NCBI RefSeq assembly: GCF_902506555.1
Contig: NZ_LR732707.1
Span: 458,001 to 522,000, forward strand
DNA length: 64,000 nt
Direction: 5' to 3'
From: Sphingorhabdus sp. 109
Lineage (GTDB): Bacteria > Pseudomonadota > Alphaproteobacteria > Sphingomonadales > Sphingomonadaceae
The translations under genes and the position numbers were made by a program. The notes below the pieces were generated by a model that worked only from the letters and a program-made list of their open reading frames with translations, was not told the DNA's origin and did no database searches. Of the stretch, positions 1 through 8,077 are shown one piece after another; the stretch's first letter is position 1, and every line of letters begins with the position of its first letter.

Positions 1-90
1 CTTGATCCAGACATTGGCGTCGCCGAACAGCCGCTGCATCTTGATATGCGGTGTGTTTCCTATGGTTTCGAGAATATTATTGGCAATCAT
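1..90 (-). CDS. cysK: Cysteine synthase A, N-terminal fragment (gene runs off window)
   Basis: Only the first 30 codons are inside the window. They read MIANNILETIGNTP and onward, the family-typical N-terminus of O-acetylserine sulfhydrylase, where the LETIGNTP block leads into the PLP fold. The enzyme makes cysteine from O-acetylserine and sulfide in the cytoplasm. The ATG at 90 is preceded by an AGGAGCGCAGG Shine-Dalgarno-like stretch. An MFS transporter gene ends 24 bp upstream on the same strand, so the two may be co-transcribed. CysK versus CysM, or a cystathionine beta-synthase-type paralogue, cannot be settled from 30 residues. Confidence 0.75.
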   Translation of the reverse strand, partial: MIANNILETIGNTPHIKMQRLFGDANVWIK

Positions 91-114
91 TATCCTGCGC
101 TCCTGTTTCTCTTC

Positions 115-1386
115 TCATTTGTTTTCCGATGCCCTTTGCAGGTCTTCCGGTGGATCAAAAGTCTTGGCAGCGCCCAATTGCGGGAACAGGCGCGACCAGA
201 GTCCGGTGACCACTATAGCACCGGCGCCGCCCGCTACAATGGCGGCAATCGGACCGACCAGTACCGCCAGTCCGCCGGACAAGGCATCGCCCAGTTCGTT
301 GGATGCGCTGATCGTCATCTGGCTGACCGCGCCGACCCGTCCGCGCTTGGCGTCCGGCGTGTGCAGCTGGATCAGCGAGCCGCGGACATAGACGCCGAAC
401 ATGTCGGCGGCGCCGCAGAGGCCGAGACAGGCCATCGACAGGTAGAGATTGGTGCTGAGGCCAAAGCCGATCGTGCCGAGACCGAACACCGCCATGGCCA
501 CGAGCATGCTGTTGCCGACATTCTTGCTGAGCGGGGCAAAAGAGAAGATCAGCGCGACTATGACCGCGCCGACCGCCGGCGAGGCGGCGAGCAGCGACAG
601 GCCGATTTCTCCGGCATTCAATATGTCCTTGGCAAAGACCGGGATCATCGCCGTGGCGCCGGCGAGGAACATGACCAGCAGATCGAGCGTGATTGCGCCG
701 AGCACCAGCTTGTTGGTCCAGACATAGGCCATGCCGTCGCTGACCTGCTGCAAGGGGCCTCTGGTCTTGTCCGCTTCCGGCCGCGGCACCGGGCCGATCA
801 TGCACATCGCCAGCGTTGCCAGGCTGTAGAGGCCTGCGCAGACGAAATAGGGCAGGGCAGCATCGACCTTGTAGAGCGGCCCAGCCATGCCCGGACCGGC
901 AATGACGCCGACCTGCCAAGCGATGGTCGAAAGCGCAATGGCGCGCGGCAACGACGCTTTCGGGACCAGGTTGGGGGCGAGCGAGCTGATCGCCGGGCCG
1001 AGAAAGGCGCGGCAGATGCCGAGCAGCACCGCGATGATATAGATGGTCCAGAGCGTAATGCTGCCGGTGATGGTCAGCAGGGCTAGCGCCAGCGCTATCA
1101 GTGCCTGGGCCGCCAGCACGATACGCGCGATCCAGCGGCGGTCCATATGGTCGGCAACCCAGCCAACCAGCGGCGTCAGAATGAACAGCGGGACGAACTG
1201 CAGCAGCCCGAGCAGCCCCAGAATCCCGGCAGAAGCGCTGACCCCCATGCTTTCGCGTGCCAGATTATAGGCCTGCCAGCCGAGGATCAGCATCATTGCA
1301 TAGAGCGCGAACATCGACGCCAGTCGCGAAAACCAGAGGTAGCGATAATTGGCAATAGTGAAGGGATGGGGTGCGGAACTGCTCAC
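115..1386 (-). CDS. MFS transporter, EntS-like exporter
   Basis: A 423-residue polytopic inner-membrane protein with about 12 hydrophobic segments. The N-terminal half carries an MFS loop motif (GWVADHMDRRW, around residues 75-85) typical of the EntS/MFS_3 group. Members of this group export enterobactin or other small molecules, but the substrate here is unknown. The start is GTG; no upstream in-frame ATG exists and the product already begins close to the first helix. It lies just upstream of cysK on the same strand and diverges from the L,D-transpeptidase gene. No siderophore biosynthesis genes are adjacent, so an EntS-like function is only a family label. Confidence 0.85.
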   Translation of the reverse strand: MSSSAPHPFTIANYRYLWFSRLASMFALYAMMLILGWQAYNLARESMGVSASAGILGLLGLLQFVPLFILTPLVGWVADHMDRRWIARIVLAAQALIALALALLTITGSITLWTIYIIAVLLGICRAFLGPAISSLAPNLVPKASLPRAIALSTIAWQVGVIAGPGMAGPLYKVDAALPYFVCAGLYSLATLAMCMIGPVPRPEADKTRGPLQQVSDGMAYVWTNKLVLGAITLDLLVMFLAGATAMIPVFAKDILNAGEIGLSLLAASPAVGAVIVALIFSFAPLSKNVGNSMLVAMAVFGLGTIGFGLSTNLYLSMACLGLCGAADMFGVYVRGSLIQLHTPDAKRGRVGAVSQMTISASNELGDALSGGLAVLVGPIAAIVAGGAGAIVVTGLWSRLFPQLGAAKTFDPPEDLQRASENK

Positions 1387-1503
1387 CGCATGCTGCTAGC
1401 GATTGCCGTAGGGTGCTGCAATCAATTCGTGCACGGGCGGCGGAATTTTGATCGCGCCGAATCCGGTCATTAACGCTTCCCCTTAACAGATGCACAACCA
1501 CCG

Positions 1504-1524
1504 TTCCGCTGCGGGACAGCGGAA
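1504..1524. promoter_or_regulatory. Inverted repeat in divergent promoter region
   Basis: TTCCGCT and AGCGGAA form a perfect 7-bp inverted repeat with a 7-nt loop, lying between the divergent MFS and L,D-transpeptidase genes. A second near-palindrome (TAAACAG T CTGTTAA) sits around 1556-1570, just before the transpeptidase Shine-Dalgarno. Either could be an operator; no regulator is identifiable nearby. Confidence 0.3.
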
Positions 1525-1587
1525 AAATCGACCGTTTCTCGAAGCCGATCCATGGTAAACAGTCTGTTAATTCAAGGAGACAGAGCG

Positions 1588-2280
1588 ATGGTTGAAAAAA
1601 TAGCCTATCGGGTGAGTATGACGGTTTTGCTGCTGGCGGCATTTGCGATACTCGCCATGCTGCTAATGGGCCTGACCCGGGCCGGCACCGAAACCGCGCA
1701 GGTCCAATCGCAGCCGGAACTGGGCGAAAACGCGCCATCCGAACCGGTGGTCCATAATGCCTCCCTGCCCACGAACGAAAACATAGAGACGGTTGAAATT
1801 GCCGAAAAACTGCCGCTGAGTGACAAGTTTGTTGTCAAACGCATCCTCCAGATCGACGAGCCTTTCGTGCACGGCTATTATAAATGGGATGACGAAGGCG
1901 TGCCGGAAGGCGAACTGGTCGTGACCGTCGATCTCAAGGCCGAGAGTATCTCCGTTTTCCGCGCCGGCTATGAAATTGGCGCGGCGGTGATCACCTTTGG
2001 CGATTCCCGCAAGCCAACCCCCACCGGGGTCTTCCCGATCACCCAGAAGAGCAAGGACCATGTCTCCAACATCTATGGCTCGCCCATGCCCTATATGTTG
2101 CGACTGACCAATGACGGCGTGGCGATCCACGCTTCCGATGTCAAATGGGGCTGGGGCACGCGCGGCTGCATCGGCGTGCCGATGGAGTTTGCCCGGCGCC
2201 TGTTCGAACAGGCCAAGCTCGGCGACCGGGTGATCGTCACCAATGGCAGGATGATGAACCTGGGCGACGCGATTTTGTAA
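1588..2280 (+). CDS. L,D-transpeptidase (YkuD domain), membrane-anchored
   Basis: A 230-residue protein with an N-terminal membrane anchor (about residues 10-30), a variable linker and a C-terminal YkuD domain (about 108-217). The catalytic signature HASDVKWGWGTRGCIGVP spans residues 181-198, giving His181 and nucleophilic Cys194. Such enzymes form 3-3 crosslinks in peptidoglycan or attach proteins to it, in the periplasm. The start at 1588 is chosen over an upstream in-frame ATG at 1552 because AAGGAGA lies 7 bp before it. The gene stands alone, divergent from the MFS gene. Confidence 0.9.
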   Translation: MVEKIAYRVSMTVLLLAAFAILAMLLMGLTRAGTETAQVQSQPELGENAPSEPVVHNASLPTNENIETVEIAEKLPLSDKFVVKRILQIDEPFVHGYYKWDDEGVPEGELVVTVDLKAESISVFRAGYEIGAAVITFGDSRKPTPTGVFPITQKSKDHVSNIYGSPMPYMLRLTNDGVAIHASDVKWGWGTRGCIGVPMEFARRLFEQAKLGDRVIVTNGRMMNLGDAIL

Positions 2281-2582
2281 GATTGCTGGCAGCTGCCTCG
2301 CTCCACCAGTTTTTCGGTCCCGGACGGGCTGCTTCCGTCATCGCGCCTTACAATAGCCTTCATCCCTTCCTATATGGAATATAGGCCCCTGCGGCCACGC
2401 TATCGCGATCCGCACCGGCATTGCCTCTTCACGATCAGAAATCCATCTGAGCGGCTTTCCTGAGGCAGGACCTATTCACAGCCCATTTGTTTGACGTTGT
2501 TCGCCGACAGCCGACCCGCCGATTCCTCTGTTGGAGCGAAGCTGGCGGCTGCCGTCCGCAAAACCCTCTGGAAGGAAATATC
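2281..2582. other. Intergenic region without recognised gene
   Basis: About 300 bp between the transpeptidase and the first of three tiny ORFs. I see no convincing ORF, tRNA or strong terminator. The last 100 bp presumably form the promoter and leader of the small downstream genes; a GGAAGGAA ribosome binding site closes it. Confidence 0.4.
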
Positions 2583-2723
2583 ATGGCCAAGTCGCAGAAG
2601 AAATCGAACAAGGAAATCCGCAAGCCCAAGGCCGCCAAGGTCAAGAACAACGCTTCCAACCCGTCGGGCAAGGCGGGTGTCGTCGCCGGTCTTGAGAATA
2701 TCAAGAGCAACCGCGGGAAATGA
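2583..2723 (+). CDS. Small basic conserved protein (46 aa)
   Basis: The ORF begins MAKSQKKSNKEIRKPKAAK and is Lys-rich throughout (predicted pI very high), with no membrane segment. Short proteins of this MAKxQKxSxKEIRKPKA type recur in alphaproteobacterial genomes as hypothetical proteins; I know of no assigned function, though a nucleic-acid or ribosome contact would fit the charge. An upstream in-frame ATG at 2487 exists, but the start at 2583 has GGAAGGAA just before it and gives the conserved N-terminus. It is followed 22 bp later by another small gene. Confidence 0.6.
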   Translation: MAKSQKKSNKEIRKPKAAKVKNNASNPSGKAGVVAGLENIKSNRGK

Positions 2724-2745
2724 CCGGACCGGAAGGGCACCCCTC

Positions 2746-2988
2746 ATGCGTGTAAAAGCATCCACCTGCCGGGAACAGGAAGCGCGCCAGCTCGATCTGG
2801 CCGCCAATGACCCGCTCGAAAGCCGCCGCAAGGTCGCGGCCGCTGCTGCGAAGGCCTGGTGGCTGGAAGCGATCCAGGCCGAGAAACGCGAGGCCGGTCA
2901 TATCGACCTGAAAGACCGGACTGACGCAGAGATCACAAGAGAATTCGCCGAAGAGACAGAGGCCGACGCCTCGCAGGACGGGGCTTGA
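2746..2988 (+). CDS. Small hypothetical protein (80 aa)
   Basis: The product begins MRVKASTCREQEARQ and is Ala/Glu/Lys-rich and probably helical, without signal peptide or membrane segment. I do not recognise a family. The same frame is open upstream to 2491, but that part overlaps the preceding small gene in another frame and looks like a shadow. The ATG at 2746 has a GGAAGGG element about 10 bp before it. It is followed one base later by a 37-codon ORF, suggesting a three-gene run of very small proteins. Confidence 0.5.
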   Translation: MRVKASTCREQEARQLDLAANDPLESRRKVAAAAAKAWWLEAIQAEKREAGHIDLKDRTDAEITREFAEETEADASQDGA

Positions 2989-2989
2989 T

Positions 2990-3103
2990 ATGCAGATTCG
3001 ACTGGTGATTGCTTATGTACTGATTGCGTTGATGGTGGCGGGGCTGAGTGCGGGCGTTTATATTGTCCGCAAGAAACGCAAGGCGAAGCGCGGCGGCTAT
3101 TAG
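2990..3103 (+). CDS. Single-pass membrane micropeptide (37 aa)
   Basis: MQIRLVIAYVLIALMVAGLS is followed by a short tail of Lys and Arg (RKKRKAKRGGY). This is one transmembrane helix (residues 4-26) with a strongly basic cytoplasmic end under the positive-inside rule. The ATG follows the TGA of the preceding ORF by one base, so translation is probably coupled. No family recognised. It converges on the helicase gene, whose stop codon is 20 bp away. Confidence 0.45.
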   Translation: MQIRLVIAYVLIALMVAGLSAGVYIVRKKRKAKRGGY

Positions 3104-3122
3104 TCAGGGACTGGAGTCCGGT

Positions 3123-5420
3123 TCAAGCCACCTCGACAAACGAGTCCAGAACCCGCTTGTCGCCCGACTTCTCGAACGCGATTTCCAGCTTGTTGCCTTC
3201 CTTCACCTTGACTTCGCCATAGCCGAATTTGGTGTGGAAGACGCGCATGCCGACCTTTACATCGTCGCGGCCCTTGTTGCCGAGAGAGACGGCGCTGCGG
3301 CGGGCTTCCTTGATGACGCGGGGTTTCTTGTCGAAGCCTGAGGAGGCGGCGCGTTGCCAGCCGGGGCCGCGTTTGCCGGCTCGGGTGGCGTTGGTCGCGG
3401 CGAGATGGGCGAAGGGATCGCTATTCTCGCTCCAGTTGGCGCGCCACAGGCTTTCGCCGCCGCTCATGCTGCTTTCATGCTCGACATGGTCCTTCGGCAG
3501 CTCGTCGATGAAGCGCGAGGGAATCGAGCTGGTCCACTGGCCGTAGATCCGCCGGTTGGCGGCGTGGAAGATCGTGCATTTTATCTTGGCGCGGGTGATC
3601 GCGACATAGGCGAGGCGGCGTTCCTCTTCGAGGCTGGCATTGCCGCCCTCGTCGAGACTGCGCTGCGAGGGGAATACGCCTTCTTCCCAACCGGCGCAGA
3701 AGACATGGTCATATTCCAGGCCCTTGGCACCGTGCATGGTCATGATCGTAACCTTGGGCTCGTCGTCGCGGGCATCATTGTCCATGACCAGAGAGACATG
3801 CTCAAGGAAATCGCCGAGCGTCTCATATTCTTCCATCGCCCTGGCCAGTTCGGTCAGATTCTCCAGACGGCCGGCGGCCTCGGTCGAGCGGTCGGCCTGC
3901 AGCATCGTCGTATAGCCGCATTCGTCGAGCACGATCCGGGTGAGTTCGGCATGATCGGTATCCGCCGCCATTTCGCGCCAGCGGCCGAAATTGCGCATCA
4001 GCTCGAGCAAAGTGTTGCGCGCGCGCGGTGGCAGTTCGTCGGTATCACAGATGTTGAGCGCTGCCGCGGCCAGCGGAATGCCTTGTGCGCGGGCAAGGCG
4101 GTGGACTTTTTCGACCGTCTTGTCGCCAAGGCCGCGCTTGGGTGTGTTGACGATCCGCTCGAAAGCGAGATCATCCGCAGGTTGCGTGATGACGCGCAGA
4201 TAGGCCAAGGCATCGCGGATTTCGGCGCGCTCGTAAAAACGGAAACCGCCGATAATCTTGTACGGCATGCCGATCGAAATGAAGCGGTCTTCGAACTCGC
4301 GGGTCTGGAACTGGGCGCGGACGAGGATTGCGATATCGTTGAGCGAAACCTGTTTGATCTGCTGCAGCGCCTCGATCTCGTCGCCGGTGCGCCGGGCCTC
4401 TTCCGGACCATCCCAGACGCCGATCACCTGCACCTTGTCGCCTTCGGTTTCTTCGGTCCACAGGGTCTTGCCGAGGCGGCCGCTATTGTGATTGATCAGC
4501 CCCGATGCGGCGGCGAGAATATGCGGCGTCGAGCGGTAATTCTGCTCCAGCTTGACCACCGTGGCTTCGGGAAAATCCTTTTCGAATTTCAGGATATTGG
4601 CGACTTCCGCGCCGCGCCAGCTGTAGATCGACTGGTCATCATCGCCGACGCAGCAGATATTCTTGTGGCTCTGCGCGAGCAGCCGCAGCCAGAGATATTG
4701 CGAGCTGTTGGTGTCCTGATATTCGTCGACGAGAATATATTTGAAGCGGCTCTGGTAAAGCTCGAGAATCTCGCGATTGGTCTTCAGCAGGTTCAGCGAG
4801 TGCAGCAGCAGGTCGCCGAAATCGCAGGCGTTGAGCGCTTTCAGCCGCGCCTGATAGAGCGTGTAAAAATGCTGGCCCTTGCCATTGTCATAGCGTTCGG
4901 CCTCGTTGGCATCGAGGTCCTGCGGATTGAGGCCCCGGTTTTTCCACTGGTCGATCAGACCGGCGAGCATCCGGGCGGGCCAGCGCTTGTCATCGACTTC
5001 TTCGGCTTGGATCAGCTGCTTGAGCAGACGGATCTGGTCGTCGGTGTCGAGAATGGTGAAATTGCTTTGCAGGCCGACCATCTCGGCATGGCGGCGCAGC
5101 ATTTTCGCGCCGATGCTGTGAAAGGTGCCGAGCCACGGCATGCCCTCGAAACTCTCGCCGACGATCGTCGCGATCCGCTCCTTCATCTCGCGGGCCGCCT
5201 TGTTGGTGAAGGTCACCGCCAGAATCTCGCTCGGCCAGGCCTTGCGCGAATAGACGATATGGGCAATCCGGCGGGTGAGGGCGGCGGTCTTGCCCGTGCC
5301 TGCACCGGCCAGCACCAGCACCGGACCTTCGCTGGTCAGGACGGCCTGACGCTGTGGCGCGTTCAATCCCCGGACATAGGGGGGATCACTCTCTTGCGGT
5401 TGTTTGACAGGTTCGGACAT
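3123..5420 (-). CDS. uvrD: UvrD/PcrA-type superfamily 1 DNA helicase
   Basis: A 765-residue SF1A helicase translocating 3' to 5' on DNA, acting in excision repair, replication restart and removal of RecA. Visible motifs are motif Q (GLNAPQRQAV, 18-27), Walker A (AGAGTGKT, 38-45), motif II (VDEYQDTN), GDDDQSIYSWRGA, the motif IV region QNYRST, and the late motifs TMHGAKGLEYDHVF and EEERRLAYVAITRAK. The C-terminus ends in the small Tudor-like domain (VFHTKFGYGEVKVKEGNKLE) that binds RNA polymerase in PcrA. Start: an ATG 19 codons upstream (5477) is in frame, but homologues begin shortly before DPPYVRGLN, so 5420 is preferred; no strong Shine-Dalgarno supports either. Confidence 0.93.
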   Translation of the reverse strand: MSEPVKQPQESDPPYVRGLNAPQRQAVLTSEGPVLVLAGAGTGKTAALTRRIAHIVYSRKAWPSEILAVTFTNKAAREMKERIATIVGESFEGMPWLGTFHSIGAKMLRRHAEMVGLQSNFTILDTDDQIRLLKQLIQAEEVDDKRWPARMLAGLIDQWKNRGLNPQDLDANEAERYDNGKGQHFYTLYQARLKALNACDFGDLLLHSLNLLKTNREILELYQSRFKYILVDEYQDTNSSQYLWLRLLAQSHKNICCVGDDDQSIYSWRGAEVANILKFEKDFPEATVVKLEQNYRSTPHILAAASGLINHNSGRLGKTLWTEETEGDKVQVIGVWDGPEEARRTGDEIEALQQIKQVSLNDIAILVRAQFQTREFEDRFISIGMPYKIIGGFRFYERAEIRDALAYLRVITQPADDLAFERIVNTPKRGLGDKTVEKVHRLARAQGIPLAAAALNICDTDELPPRARNTLLELMRNFGRWREMAADTDHAELTRIVLDECGYTTMLQADRSTEAAGRLENLTELARAMEEYETLGDFLEHVSLVMDNDARDDEPKVTIMTMHGAKGLEYDHVFCAGWEEGVFPSQRSLDEGGNASLEEERRLAYVAITRAKIKCTIFHAANRRIYGQWTSSIPSRFIDELPKDHVEHESSMSGGESLWRANWSENSDPFAHLAATNATRAGKRGPGWQRAASSGFDKKPRVIKEARRSAVSLGNKGRDDVKVGMRVFHTKFGYGEVKVKEGNKLEIAFEKSGDKRVLDSFVEVA

Positions 5421-5561
5421 GGGTGAACAGTTAGGGAACATCGGCGCGGGCGGCAAGGCCAATATCACTTTTGACATGACCGAAAGGGCAGGTTGTAATT
5501 TATGCTGCGGCGCACCATCTGCTGATCAAGGGCGGCTAACGATACGCCGATGGAGCAGAAG

Positions 5562-5687
5562 ATGAGCAAGAGACTTTTTACCAGCGCGGTAATCGCGACC
5601 CTGATGATGGCTGGCGTCAGCATCTATTCGACGGTCCATCAGGATCATGACGAAACGGCGTCGGTCCTGACGATGATGGGCGGCTAA
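5562..5687 (+). CDS. Possible small exported peptide (41 aa)
   Basis: The ORF reads MSKRLFTSAVIATLMMAGVS and continues to a short Asp/Glu/His-containing end (HQDHDETASVLTMMGG). The first 20 residues resemble a signal peptide or single membrane helix. GGAG lies 6 bp before the ATG at 5562; an in-frame ATG at 5550 lies within that site and is less likely. The stop codon overlaps the stop codon of the convergent rsmD by three bases. Real coding is plausible but unproven; no family recognised. Confidence 0.4.
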   Translation: MSKRLFTSAVIATLMMAGVSIYSTVHQDHDETASVLTMMGG

Positions 5688-6241
5688 TCCTCCGCTTGTG
5701 ACGTTCGAGCGGGGCGCAGGAGATGAATTCGCGCCTTGCCGCTGTCGCGGACGCAATCCAGATCAAAGCCCTTGACCTCGACATTTTCATGGCGTGATGT
5801 TTCCACCGCTATCCAGCTTGATGGCGCGAACCAGCCATGCCGGCCCAGCTTGTCCAGCGCCACCGCGCCGGCTCCCGATTCATAAGGCGGGTCCATCAGG
5901 ATCAGGTCATAGGGCTTGCGGGCGGCACCGAGATGCAGGACCGATCCGATCCGCACATCGGCTTCGGCGCCGAGCGTTTCGATATTCTTTTCCAGCGCCC
6001 GAACCGCATCGGGATCCTGCTCGACAAAGGTGCAGTGCGCCGCGCCGCGTGACAGCGCTTCCAGGCCCAGCGCGCCCGACCCGGAAAACAGGTCGAGTAT
6101 CTGCAAATCCTCGAAGTCGCCCAGCCGGCTGGTCAGCATCGAGAACAGCCGCTCGCGCGTGCGGTCGGCGGTTGGGCGGGTGGTTTCGCCTTTGGGCGCG
6201 ATGATCTTTCTGCCGCGCCAGTTTCCTGCAATTATGCGCAT
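5684..6241 (-). CDS. rsmD: 16S rRNA (guanine966-N2)-methyltransferase RsmD
   Basis: A 185-residue Rossmann-fold SAM-dependent methyltransferase that methylates G966 of 16S rRNA during 30S assembly. The N-terminus MRIIAGNWRGR, the SAM-binding LDLFSGSGALGLEA (49-62) and the catalytic DPPY (117-120) are all as expected for the family, and the length matches. It lies downstream of the pseudouridine synthase on the same strand, separated by a 96-bp spacer that holds a palindromic repeat. The two rRNA-modification genes are frequently neighbours in sphingomonads. Confidence 0.95.
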   Translation of the reverse strand: MRIIAGNWRGRKIIAPKGETTRPTADRTRERLFSMLTSRLGDFEDLQILDLFSGSGALGLEALSRGAAHCTFVEQDPDAVRALEKNIETLGAEADVRIGSVLHLGAARKPYDLILMDPPYESGAGAVALDKLGRHGWFAPSSWIAVETSRHENVEVKGFDLDCVRDSGKARIHLLRPARTSQAED

Positions 6242-6247
6242 TTTATT

Positions 6248-6319
6248 CCGTTCGTCCTGAGCCTGTCAAAGGACCGTGCGCGCTGGCACCATGGGCTTTG
6301 ACAGACCCGGCACGAACGG
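6248..6319. repeat. Intergenic palindromic repeat, family A copy 1
   Basis: A 72-bp imperfect palindrome whose arms (6248-6271 and 6296-6319) begin CCGTTCGT and end with the complement CACGAACGG; 20 of 24 arm positions pair. It fills the rluB-rsmD spacer. Copies at 11886 and 14252 share the CCGTTCG termini, so this is a dispersed element. It differs from them in carrying CCTGAGCCTGTCAAAG rather than a TCGAGCG-type core. Confidence 0.6.
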
Positions 6320-6337
6320 ATCTGGTAAGGCGCCCCA

Positions 6338-7147
6338 TCATTTCAGCGTCTTCCGGAACTGGACCAGGTCGTGCTGGCGCACCGCTTCAATCTCGCCCTT
6401 TTGCAGATCGCCGAGGACGAAGGGGCCATAGCGGGTACGGATCAGGCGGGAGACCTCGAGACCGAAATGTTCCAGCACCCGGCGGACTTCGCGATTCTTG
6501 CCTTCGGTCAGCGTGACTTCGATCCACTGGTTGCGGCCGGTGCGCCGTTCGAGATTGGCGGTGATCGGGCCATAATGCATGCCCTCGATGGTGATGCCGC
6601 GATAGAGTTCTTCGAGCTGGTTCTGGGTAATGTCGCCGAAGGTCCGCGCACGGTAGGACCGTTCAATGCCGTTTTTCGGCAATTCCATCTGCCGCTTGAA
6701 CTCGCCATCGGTGGTCATCAGCAACAGGCCCTCGGTGTTCATGTCGAGCCGGCCGATCGGCATGATCCGCTCCATTTCGGGAAGCACGTCATAAATCGTC
6801 TTCTTGCCGGAAAAGTCGCGTTCCGCGGTCAGATAGCCATTGGGCTTGTGAAAGCGATAGAGCTTGGCCGGAGAAGGCTCCGCCACCGGCTTGCCGTCGA
6901 CGGTGATGCCGGTCAGATTCTTGAGCAACAGCGAGGGATGTTCAACCGGTTCACCGTTCAGCTCGATCCGTCCCGCATCGATCATCCGCTCGATTTCGCG
7001 CCGTGACGCCACACCGGCGCGGGCAAGCAGCTTGGCAATGCGCTGCCCTTCGCGGACATCGCTTGCAGGCGCTTTGGCCGCCGCCGGAGCCTTTGCGCCA
7101 CGGGTCGGTTTTGCGCGATAGATCTTGGCTGGTTTCTCTTCGGTCAT
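6338..7147 (-). CDS. rluB: 23S rRNA pseudouridine synthase, RsuA/RluB family
   Basis: A 269-residue protein with a short Ala/Lys-rich N-terminal extension (1-33), an S4 RNA-binding domain (about 34-88: QRIAKLLARAGVASRREIERMI) and a pseudouridine synthase domain. The catalytic motif IGRLDMNTEGLLL starts at residue 131, with Asp135 as the nucleophile, and NREVRRVLEHFG follows near the C-terminus. RluB modifies U2605 of 23S rRNA; RluE/RluF/RsuA paralogues are alternatives. The start at 7147 (MTEEKP) is preferred to an in-frame ATG at 7204. It lies upstream of rsmD and divergent from the DUF1223 gene. Confidence 0.88.
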   Translation of the reverse strand: MTEEKPAKIYRAKPTRGAKAPAAAKAPASDVREGQRIAKLLARAGVASRREIERMIDAGRIELNGEPVEHPSLLLKNLTGITVDGKPVAEPSPAKLYRFHKPNGYLTAERDFSGKKTIYDVLPEMERIMPIGRLDMNTEGLLLMTTDGEFKRQMELPKNGIERSYRARTFGDITQNQLEELYRGITIEGMHYGPITANLERRTGRNQWIEVTLTEGKNREVRRVLEHFGLEVSRLIRTRYGPFVLGDLQKGEIEAVRQHDLVQFRKTLK

Positions 7148-7242
7148 GGGCCGGTTCCATGGCGGAAAAATGCGCTCGCTGCAATCTGTAACCTCTGGTG
7201 TCACGGGCGCGAACAGATATTGTCACCCATCTGGAGCTAAAA

Positions 7243-8004
7243 ATGCAGAAAATTGTCATCGCTGTGCTGTTGGCGACACTGGCCTTCGCCGGTGCGGCCG
7301 CCACACAATCGCTGCCCGTCTCTGCAGCCAGCGCGGTTCGGGTGACGGATGATCGCGCAGGATCCAATCCGGTGGTCATCGAGCTGTTCACCAGCCAGGG
7401 ATGCTCGTCCTGTCCCCCCGCAGATTTGCTGGCCAGACGGCTGGCCAAAGACGGCTCCCTGCTGGTGATCACGCGACCGGTCACCTATTGGGACCGGCTC
7501 GGCTGGAAGGACACGCTGGCGCGCGAGGACAATACGCGCTTGCAGCGGGCCTATGCTTCAAAGGGCAAGGAAGGATCGGGCGTCTACACGCCGCAGATGA
7601 TTGTTAACGGCGGCGGTGGCGCAATCGGTTCGCGGGAAAATGACATCCGCTCGCTGGTCCGGCGCGCCGACCGCAGCGGCCCGCGGATCAGCGCTGCCAC
7701 CGACAGCGAGGGCCGGATGACGGTTACGATCAGCGGCAAGTCAGCCTATATGGCCGGCGTATCGCTGATCGCGCTCAGTTCCTCGGAAACGGTGCGGATC
7801 GGTAATGGAGAAAATGGTGGCCGGACGATGCATTATGTCAATGTGGTGAAGGCGGAGCGAAAGCTGGGCAGCTGGCGCGGCAAGCCGGCGCGCTTTGCCC
7901 TGACGCCCGCTGATCTGGCCGTCAACGGCGCCGACAAATATGCGATTGTTGTACAGCGCCCGGGGGCGGGGCCGATTGTCGCGGCCAAGTTGCTCGATAT
8001 CTGA
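7243..8004 (+). CDS. Secreted thioredoxin-like DUF1223 protein
   Basis: A 253-residue exported protein with a signal peptide over residues 1-20 (cleavage around AFAGAAA). The mature N-terminus has VVIELFTSQGCSSCPPAD, with a CxxC pair at Cys54/Cys57 in a thioredoxin-like context, the hallmark of DUF1223. The C-terminal half is beta-rich. Function is unestablished; a periplasmic thiol or redox role is inferred from CxxC. The ATG at 7243 is preceded by GGAG at a 6-bp distance. It stands alone between a divergent pseudouridine synthase and the AmpG-like gene. Confidence 0.85.
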   Translation: MQKIVIAVLLATLAFAGAAATQSLPVSAASAVRVTDDRAGSNPVVIELFTSQGCSSCPPADLLARRLAKDGSLLVITRPVTYWDRLGWKDTLAREDNTRLQRAYASKGKEGSGVYTPQMIVNGGGGAIGSRENDIRSLVRRADRSGPRISAATDSEGRMTVTISGKSAYMAGVSLIALSSSETVRIGNGENGGRTMHYVNVVKAERKLGSWRGKPARFALTPADLAVNGADKYAIVVQRPGAGPIVAAKLLDI

Positions 8005-8077
8005 TCGGCAGCAAAATCAAGCTGGCATTCAGGTGAATAGGCGCTAATGATTCCCCGAGTTCGAGGGAGATTATGGC

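Noticed and set aside
1469-1486. CtrA-type TTAA-N7-TTAA box upstream of the transpeptidase
   Set aside because: The two TTAA halves are 9 bp apart, not 7.
3354-5426. 690-codon open frame on the plus strand opposite the UvrD-type helicase
   Set aside because: It is an antisense shadow of a GC-rich, well-conserved gene; its translation lacks any family features and the opposite strand has all helicase motifs.
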